DNA of 50,232 nucleotides from positions 1 through 50,232 of the forward strand of contig JAQIBH010000127.1 of the NCBI GenBank assembly GCA_027859205.1, written 5' to 3'. This DNA comes from Bacteroidales bacterium. GTDB lineage: Bacteria; Bacteroidota; Bacteroidia; Bacteroidales; UBA12077. Shown here piece after piece: positions 44,747 through 50,232 of the stretch. The position numbers and the translations under genes were made by a program. The number at the start of each line of letters is the position of its first letter. Positions within the stretch are counted from its first letter, which is position 1. The notes below the pieces were generated by a model. That model saw nothing but the letters and a program-made list of their open reading frames with translations. It searched no databases and had not been told where the DNA came from.

Positions 44747-45844
44747 TTAAAGGGATACTTCAATAATATAAAATGGTGCAACAGTTTGTTTAATCCGTTT
44801 TAATTTCAACCCCGACTCGTTTATAATATTTTTAAATTCATTTCGTGTGCGTTCTTTACCGCCACTTCTACTTACTAACATTTGAATATCATATAACTTT
44901 GCAAAGGAATAACGATTATTCGTTTCAATAATTGGCTCAAAAATTAGAATTTTACCATTCTCGGGCAATACTTCTTTAATATCTTTCAGTAAATGAATAC
45001 ATTGATTGTCTGAAAGATTATGAATAATACTTTTAAGAAAGTACATATCGCCACCTTTTGGAATATTTTTAAAAAAGTTACCAGGAATAGTTTCTAAACG
45101 ATCCGTTACATTATATTGCTCAGCAATTTTTTTTGCACCTTCAACTACATGAGGTAAATCAAATATTTTACCCTTAACCGACTTGTATTTATGCAAAATC
45201 ATTGCCAGAAGAATTCCCTGTCCTCCTCCAATATCAATTATAGTGTTTATTTTTCCAAAATTATATTCAGATAAAATAGCGTAACTCAACATAAGAGATG
45301 AGTTTGTCATAGCTTGATTATAAAGCTCATTTTTATCAGGATTATTTTCAAGATATTCAAAAATATCCATTCCAAGTACTTTTTGAGCTGCATTTTTACC
45401 TGTCTTAACAGTATAATCCAATTCTTCAAACATTTTCCAGTTAATACCGTTAACCTGGTGAATTACCATATGTCGCATTGAATTTTGCTGATCAAGTAAA
45501 GTATTTGATAAGCGATTATTTTTGAAAATTCGATTTTTCTTTTCAATAAAAATCCTCTGGCTTGAAAGCATTCGCATTAATCGATATAACGATTCTTCGT
45601 GTGAATTACATAATATTGCCAGTTCGGAAATTGATTTTTCGGATTCTTTTAAATGTCCTGCTAAATTTAATTCGGCTGCAACACCAATTGCTTTTGTAAC
45701 ATAAAACCCTTGAACCATCTCTATAATAGCTACATTGGATGGAGTTAGACTCTTTGAGAATCGTGCTAAGAAATATCTAAAACGCTCGAGTATTTTTAGA
45801 ATTTTAGCAGATGGATATTTTGGTATTTTGATTTTTTTCGTCAT
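44747..45844 (-). CDS. O-methyltransferase with dimerisation domain
   Basis: A 365-residue SAM-dependent methyltransferase of the Methyltransf_2 type, acting on small-molecule hydroxyls in polyketide and pigment pathways. The N-terminal ~110 residues form the winged-helix dimerisation domain (VTKAIGVAAELNLAGHLKE). SAM motif I is TIIDIGGGQGILLAM near residue 201, and the catalytic-region stretch MYFLKSIIHNLSDNQC, which carries the family's active-site His, is present. It lies upstream of, and divergent from, the acyl operon, so it may act on the same product. The substrate is unknown. Confidence 0.87.
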   Translation of the reverse strand: MTKKIKIPKYPSAKILKILERFRYFLARFSKSLTPSNVAIIEMVQGFYVTKAIGVAAELNLAGHLKESEKSISELAILCNSHEESLYRLMRMLSSQRIFIEKKNRIFKNNRLSNTLLDQQNSMRHMVIHQVNGINWKMFEELDYTVKTGKNAAQKVLGMDIFEYLENNPDKNELYNQAMTNSSLMLSYAILSEYNFGKINTIIDIGGGQGILLAMILHKYKSVKGKIFDLPHVVEGAKKIAEQYNVTDRLETIPGNFFKNIPKGGDMYFLKSIIHNLSDNQCIHLLKDIKEVLPENGKILIFEPIIETNNRYSFAKLYDIQMLVSRSGGKERTRNEFKNIINESGLKLKRIKQTVAPFYIIEVSL

Positions 45845-46072
45845 ATCTTACTTATCAGCAATTAATTTATAAAAGTAGGAAATAAGCATTAAAAATATAA
45901 CCATTCTTTACATCAAAATGATATTATTATTTTTTTAATGTGATTCCATATGACAATTAAAAATAAAAAATATACACATGAAACTTTTTTATATAAAAAC
46001 TGCCCGAGAATTGATGAAAATTAGAAAAAACTCCTTTTTTCTGATTATTTTTACGAGTAAATTCAAATAAAA

Positions 46073-46459
46073 ATGAAATATAGTTTTAAAACCGAAGTAA
46101 GAGGATACGAGCTGGATTCCTATGGTCATGTTAATAATGCAGTTTATATAAGCTATACAGAGCAGGCTCGTTGGGAAATATTGAAAAATGCAGGATTATT
46201 GGAATCTTTTTTAAACAAGGATTTACTTTTGGTTGTTACAGAAACTAATATCAGATATATGCGTGAATTAAAGTTATTTGATAAAATTGAGATAGTAACA
46301 AATATTAAGTTTGAATCTCCTTATTTGGTTTTTTATCAAGATATAAATAATTTATCTGATAATTTGAAATCAGCAAAGGCAATTGTTAAAACTGTACTGA
46401 TTGATAAGGAAAGAATTCCTCAGGATATTCCTCAAGAGTTACTCTCATTGGTAAAATAA
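46073..46459 (+). CDS. Acyl-CoA/ACP thioesterase, 4HBT (YbgC-like)
   Basis: A 128-residue hot-dog-fold thioesterase. The catalytic Asp is in LDSYGHVNNAVYISY, the classic 4HBT motif near residues 15-29, and the following long helix and LLVVTETNIRYMREL strand fit the fold. It starts the five-gene operon of acyl-processing enzymes, 13 bases ahead of the first enoyl-CoA hydratase. It probably releases the product from CoA or a carrier protein; chain length is not predictable. Confidence 0.88.
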   Translation: MKYSFKTEVRGYELDSYGHVNNAVYISYTEQARWEILKNAGLLESFLNKDLLLVVTETNIRYMRELKLFDKIEIVTNIKFESPYLVFYQDINNLSDNLKSAKAIVKTVLIDKERIPQDIPQELLSLVK

Positions 46460-46472
46460 TAGAAGACAATAA

Positions 46473-47213
46473 ATGAAACAATCGAAAATCGTTAGTTGGG
46501 AAAGGCTTGAGGATATAGGGATATTGTCAATATCAAACGATAAAAAAAACTATTTAGATCAACCGGATTTTATTGATTTGGAAGAATTAAGAAAATGGAC
46601 GTATGAAAAAGATTTAAAGGGAATAATTATTCGTGGAATTGGGCGTAATTTCTCTGCAGGTGCTAATATTGAAAATCTTCGGGAATTAGCCAATGACCAA
46701 AATGTTTTATATGATAAAATGAACATAGGAAAAAAAATTCTTGATTTTATTGAAGATTTGAATATTCCCGTAATTGCTGCAATAAATGGAGCTTGTTTCG
46801 GAGGTGGTCTGGAAATTGCTTTAGCTTGTCATATGCGAATTGCATCTGAAAATGCCTTGTTTGCTTTTCCCGAAGCTAATCATGGCTTAATTCCTGGTTT
46901 AGGCGGAACTTACCGTTTAACTCAATTGCTTGGTAAAAAATCATTTCATATTATATTAAATGCTGATTTAATCAATACAAATGAAGCTTTAAAAATAGGT
47001 TTAGTTGACTATATTTCGGAAACAAAGGATGCAATCGATTTAGCTAAAGAAAAACTTGAAAGTATGATTTCTGATCGTTCAGTTGAAGTTATTCAATCTG
47101 CTATGCAAGCGATAAATAATGTTAATAAATTGACAAAAGACGAAGCTCTAAAAGCAGAAACAGAACTGTTTTGTAAATTAGCTGTTAATGTGAAACATCA
47201 CAGGGAAGATTAA
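46473..47213 (+). CDS. Enoyl-CoA hydratase/isomerase family protein 1
   Basis: A 246-residue crotonase-fold enzyme. The first oxyanion-hole segment is FSAGANIENL and the second is CFGGGLEIALACH. Both catalytic-position Glu residues are visible (GGGLE, and PEANHGLIPGLGGT). It therefore looks like an active hydratase, although the operon also suggests a specialised role such as a decarboxylase or dehydratase on a carrier-bound chain. It ends one base before the PPTase-like gene. Confidence 0.88.
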   Translation: MKQSKIVSWERLEDIGILSISNDKKNYLDQPDFIDLEELRKWTYEKDLKGIIIRGIGRNFSAGANIENLRELANDQNVLYDKMNIGKKILDFIEDLNIPVIAAINGACFGGGLEIALACHMRIASENALFAFPEANHGLIPGLGGTYRLTQLLGKKSFHIILNADLINTNEALKIGLVDYISETKDAIDLAKEKLESMISDRSVEVIQSAMQAINNVNKLTKDEALKAETELFCKLAVNVKHHRED

Positions 47214-47214
47214 T

Positions 47215-47571
47215 ATGTATAATGAGTTAACTCTTATTAAGTCTGTTGAAGCAATCAAAGGGTTCTTTTTAGAAAATTTGGAGGTAAATTTTTTTACAGA
47301 AAATGAACTTAAGATAATTGAACATAAAAACTTTGTTAAAAGTCTTGGAGCTAGATATTTAATTAAAAAAATGATTTTAGAATATCTCGCTATTGAAAAT
47401 AGATATAAAGACATTGAAATAGAAAATAGAAGTACTGGTAAACCTATTATTAAATTTACTGGTACAGTAAAAGAGAAAATAAAAGAATCGGGTATTACTA
47501 ATGTTCAAATTTCTGTTTCACATTCCCGAAATTTTATTACCAGCATAGTTATTCTTGAGCAAGATGTTTAA
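47215..47571 (+). CDS. Degenerate AcpS-like phosphopantetheinyl transferase
   Basis: A 118-residue protein with the fold pattern of holo-ACP synthase: FTENELKIIEHKN, then SLGARYLIKKMILEYL, the GKPIIKF strand and ISVSHSRNF. Two expected metal ligands seem missing. The N-terminal G-(I/V)-D-(I/L) Asp is not present, and the Glu of the KE pair in the long helix is Lys (IKKM). It may be a non-catalytic relative or bind its carrier differently. It sits between the two hydratase genes and overlaps the second by eight bases. Confidence 0.75.
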   Translation: MYNELTLIKSVEAIKGFFLENLEVNFFTENELKIIEHKNFVKSLGARYLIKKMILEYLAIENRYKDIEIENRSTGKPIIKFTGTVKEKIKESGITNVQISVSHSRNFITSIVILEQDV

Positions 47572-48214
47572 AGTATTAAATTGGAATATAAAAGAAAGGA
47601 TTGGATATTTAGAAATAAATAATCCACCATCAAATCCAATGGATTCGGTGTTTTTTGAGGAATTTTATTGGTGGCGAACGGAAATAGTTGAGAGCGCTGA
47701 GATTGATTCAGTGATTATACATGGGAAAGGTCGTCATTTTTCTTCTGGGGCTGTTTTGAATGAACTTTTAGGAATTATAAGCAGAAGTTATGAGCACGGA
47801 AAGGACATTAAGAAAATAAGTGAATTTTTAAATAAAAACAGCCAAATTTTCTATTCTTTAAAAGAACTAAAAATTCCTGTAATTGTTGCAATTAGAGGAG
47901 TTTGTATTGGGTCTGCTTTTGAACTTGCCTTATGTGCAGACTATATTGTCTGTGGTGAAAAAGCAGTTTTAGGTTTACCCGAAACTACTTTTGATTTAAT
48001 GCCTGGGTGTACGGGAACGTATGTATTACCTAAGGTTGTTGGAAAAGCACTGGCAATGGAATTAATCTTAAGCGGAAAAACCTTTTTCCCTTCCGAAGCA
48101 CTTGATTGGAAACTAATTCAGAAAGTCGTACCAACAAAACAAGTTTTAGATTATGCAACGAATATTGCTAAGAACTTAGCTCCAAAATTCATAGAAGATT
48201 TAAAATTAATTTAG
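47564..48214 (+). CDS. Enoyl-CoA hydratase/isomerase family protein 2
   Basis: A 216-residue crotonase-fold protein, shorter than paralog 1. Oxyanion segments are HFSSGAVLNELLG and CIGSAFELALCADY; the Glu in LPETTFDLMPG is kept. Compared with paralog 1 the glycine-rich loop is GSAF instead of GGGL, suggesting a divergent substrate. Two crotonases in one operon recall the ECH1/ECH2 pair of polyketide beta-branching cassettes. ATG at 47564 is chosen; a TTG at 47555 would give three more residues. It overlaps the PPTase-like gene. Confidence 0.85.
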   Translation: MFKVLNWNIKERIGYLEINNPPSNPMDSVFFEEFYWWRTEIVESAEIDSVIIHGKGRHFSSGAVLNELLGIISRSYEHGKDIKKISEFLNKNSQIFYSLKELKIPVIVAIRGVCIGSAFELALCADYIVCGEKAVLGLPETTFDLMPGCTGTYVLPKVVGKALAMELILSGKTFFPSEALDWKLIQKVVPTKQVLDYATNIAKNLAPKFIEDLKLI

Positions 48215-48227
48215 AAAAGATTTTTTT

Positions 48228-49355
48228 ATGAGCCAAAACACAACATCAGAAATATTTGTTAAACTTATTGGAACTGGTTCTTACCTACCCGGGAAGCCGA
48301 TAAGTATTGAGGAGGTTGATTATTATTTAGGTGAATTAACTGAAGCACCGTTAAAAATCCAAAAATGGCTTCGACGAATGAAAGATTTAATGAGTGAGAT
48401 GTTGGAAGTAGATTTTTATCATTATGCCATTGATCCGAAAACTCGCGAATTTACTGATGATAACATTACGATGTCGGTAAAAGCAGCACAACAAGCAATT
48501 AAGAAGGCAGGTTTAAAACCTATTGATATTGATTTAATTGTATATGGTAGTGCGCATCAAGACCAAATGCCAACAGCTTCGGTTCGTATTCAGGAAGCAT
48601 TAGGCATTGAGCAATGTGGAGAATTGTCAATACATGCTAATTGTACTTCTGCATATAAATCCTTATTAGTCGCAAGTGATTTTATTCAATCAGGCAGGTA
48701 CAAAAATGCACTTGTTATTTCGTCAAGCATGTCATCATCGGAGTTAAGAGCCGAGTATTATAATCAATCAATAGTTAAGAAGGAGGAACTTTTTTTACGT
48801 TATTTTTTAAGCGATGGGGCAGGTGCATTAGTATTGCAGGCTGCTGATGAAAAGAAAGATGGATTATTTGTTGAGCATACTTATATGGAATCTATTGGAG
48901 GAAAAAAACCTTCGGCAATGTTAAATAAACGGCCAGCTTACTATATGAATCCAAAAGATGAGTACGAATTAGGTTATCATCATTTAGCACAGATGTTTAA
49001 TGAACAACTACGAACTCATTTTCACGATGAGGATGGTAGTGTGTTTTTAAAGGGATTGAAACGAATGCTTTACAAATATCCAATTGATTTAAATGAGTTA
49101 AAATATTTTCAGGTTAATTTTCCTTCAAAACATATTTCAGAATTAATAATGGATGAATGCGACGAGTTGGGAATTTCCAGAGAAACATTATACACTAAAA
49201 TGTCAACGATGGGTTATGCAGGTCCTCCAATGGCTTTTATATCTATCGATAAAATTATTTCTGAAGAAAAGTTGTATCCTAATGATTTAATTTTGAGTTT
49301 TGTAACAGAAGTAAGTAAATTTATGCAAGCAGGTTATGCTTTAAAATTTTATTAG
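48228..49355 (+). CDS. Beta-ketoacyl synthase III-like protein (FabH-like), unusual active site
   Basis: A 375-residue thiolase-fold protein of the FabH/KASIII type. The nucleophile is C139 in HANCTSAYKS. In normal FabH this is completed by His in HQAN and Asn in GNTSAA. Here the aligned stretches read FQVN (F294-N297) and GYAGPP (from G329), so His appears replaced by Phe and Asn by Tyr. The N-terminal region (residues ~20-60) is longer than in FabH. It may be a ketosynthase-like acyltransferase or a modified condensing enzyme. It ends the acyl operon, 13 bases after the second hydratase. The alignment is by eye. Confidence 0.85.
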   Translation: MSQNTTSEIFVKLIGTGSYLPGKPISIEEVDYYLGELTEAPLKIQKWLRRMKDLMSEMLEVDFYHYAIDPKTREFTDDNITMSVKAAQQAIKKAGLKPIDIDLIVYGSAHQDQMPTASVRIQEALGIEQCGELSIHANCTSAYKSLLVASDFIQSGRYKNALVISSSMSSSELRAEYYNQSIVKKEELFLRYFLSDGAGALVLQAADEKKDGLFVEHTYMESIGGKKPSAMLNKRPAYYMNPKDEYELGYHHLAQMFNEQLRTHFHDEDGSVFLKGLKRMLYKYPIDLNELKYFQVNFPSKHISELIMDECDELGISRETLYTKMSTMGYAGPPMAFISIDKIISEEKLYPNDLILSFVTEVSKFMQAGYALKFY

Positions 49356-49434
49356 TTTGGCATAGTTTATGTAACTTGCATCTTATGAAATTTGAAATGT
49401 ATTTTATTTTAAACATTATCTAATAATTAGAATT

Positions 49435-50070
49435 ATGAAAAAAGTTTTTACATTATTGTTTATTGCTTTTATGGTGCAAATAAGTTTTGCTCAAGAAGAC
49501 AATGTTGAGACAAAGGATGATATGACTACTATCTTTACAAAGGAAAACTTCAGGTTTACCGGAGGTTATTTAGCTCCAGATTTTAAAGTGGGTGATGTTC
49601 ATGAAGACATTTCTATGTTAGTTGGAATTAAATTAGGATTTACTTTTAACGATAAGTTTTCAATTGGACTTGCCGGCTATAATTTAGTCAATAATAGTAA
49701 TTTTTATGCAGGACCTGAATTAGCTAGTATAAATATGGGGTATGGTGGTTTGTCCGTGGAATATTCAATGTTTAGTAATAAGATAATTCATTTTACAATT
49801 CCAGTAGTTGTTGGTGCAGGTAGTATTACTCTATATGAAGATAATGACAATGATAATCTTTATAATTTTAATTATTTTGATGAAATTGAAAGCACAACAG
49901 CATTAGTTGTAGAACCCGGGGTGAATATTGAAGTTAATTTGTTTAAGATTCTAAGAGTTGATTTAGGAGCATCTTATAGATTGGTTTCAGGAACGGATTT
50001 GGTTAATTTAACTGATGAGCACCTTACTGATTTATCATTTAACGCAACACTTAAATTTGGGATTTTCTAA
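49435..50070 (+). CDS. Outer-membrane beta-barrel protein
   Basis: A 211-residue exported protein. The signal peptide (MKKVFTLLFIAFMVQISFAQ) is clear, and the remainder consists of alternating strands with a C-terminal ATLKFGIF ending in Phe, as in small outer-membrane barrels. Eight to ten strands are plausible. It follows the acyl operon after ~80 bases and is closed by a terminator. A role in export or display of the lipid product is possible but only inferred from location. Confidence 0.8.
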   Translation: MKKVFTLLFIAFMVQISFAQEDNVETKDDMTTIFTKENFRFTGGYLAPDFKVGDVHEDISMLVGIKLGFTFNDKFSIGLAGYNLVNNSNFYAGPELASINMGYGGLSVEYSMFSNKIIHFTIPVVVGAGSITLYEDNDNDNLYNFNYFDEIESTTALVVEPGVNIEVNLFKILRVDLGASYRLVSGTDLVNLTDEHLTDLSFNATLKFGIF

Positions 50071-50092
50071 TAAAAAGTATAGTATTATTATT

Positions 50093-50121
50093 AAAGCTAT
50101 TCATTTTGAGTAGCTTTTTTT
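50093..50121 (+). terminator. Intrinsic terminator after the barrel gene
   Basis: AAAGCTATTCA (50093-50103) pairs with TGAGTAGCTTT (50107-50117) including one G-T wobble, with a three-base loop, followed by T. The group II intron begins two bases further on. Confidence 0.75.
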
Positions 50122-50122
50122 A

Positions 50123-50232
50123 GTATGTCGGGCATGGTAATAATCTGACAGAGTGTAAGTCTCTGTATGCGCCGAGTTGATAGGAAGCATTAGCGATTGG
50201 CAAGGGTGTTGTGGGTGACTGCAAATCTGAAA
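50123..50232 (+). mobile_element. 5' end of a group II intron (truncated by window edge)
   Basis: The sequence starts GTATG (a variant of the GTGYG intron start), then CGGGCATGG, a GTGTAAGTC hairpin region, GGCAAGGGTG and GTGACTGCAAATCTGAA. The order and spacing match the first ~110 bases of domain I in bacterial group II introns of the IIC type as I know them. It inserts right behind an intrinsic terminator, the favoured target of IIC introns. The reverse transcriptase would lie beyond the window. Confidence 0.8.

Overview
The window comes from a low-GC Bacteroidota chromosome, most like a marine Bacteroidales/Marinilabiliales-type organism. The evidence is the gene content (DUF3822, PnuC with a NadR-type kinase, SiaB/SiaC-like proteins, DUF4097, a long six-domain S1), Bacteroidota-type -7 boxes (TAnnTTTG) before several genes, and few Shine-Dalgarno sites. 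No rRNA operon, CRISPR array, integrase or transposase was seen. There is one tRNA (Asp), and the first ~110 bases of a group II intron lie at the right edge.

Layout. (1) 1-7.3 kb is an accessory, defence-like island on the + strand: a fused type IIG restriction-methylation enzyme followed by five unrecognised genes, one with a HEPN-type RxxxxH motif. It ends at a bidirectional terminator, tRNA-Asp, and a broken tRNA-Asp 5' fragment carrying an 18-bp perfect palindrome. (2) 7.6-11.2 kb holds rsmD, DUF3822 and a pilin-like gene (- strand), then a RecD-like helicase (+). (3) 11.2-11.7 kb is a repeat cassette. A small GIY-YIG nuclease gene is bracketed by two copies of a double-hairpin element, a leftover copy of its own 3' end lies upstream, and the element spacer is inverted between copies. 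(4) 11.8-19.9 kb (- strand) holds surface-sugar genes (ugd, UDP-xylose synthase, rfbA, rfbC, rfbD, phosphohexomutase), then YjbQ and a CDF metal exporter. (5) 20.2-33.5 kb (+) holds a B12-type radical SAM protein, rpsA-STAS-rnz, guaA, a SiaC-like gene, a CtpA-type protease, pnuC-NadR-like kinase, a THUMP methyltransferase, and a SiaB-SiaC pair. (6) 33.6-38.1 kb (- strand) holds an ABCG-like transporter with a lipoprotein and a secreted protein. (7) 38.3-50.1 kb holds a MATE pump, DUF4097, acyl-CoA ligase, LpxL-like acyltransferase, ferredoxin-like protein, DUF5808, O-methyltransferase, then a tight operon of thioesterase, two enoyl-CoA hydratases, a PPTase-like protein and a FabH-like protein, and an outer-membrane barrel.

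How the genes work together. The sugar block supplies UDP-glucuronate/UDP-xylose and three of the four dTDP-rhamnose steps (no rfbB). STAS, SiaB and the two SiaC proteins look like parts of a phospho-switch that here has no diguanylate cyclase beside it. The terminal lipid operon looks biosynthetic, but its FabH-like and PPTase-like members appear to lack standard catalytic residues. The strongest candidates for something undescribed are the GIY-YIG/palindrome cassette, the degenerate acyl operon, the HEPN gene in the R-M island, and a terminator-like hairpin inside the start of rnz.
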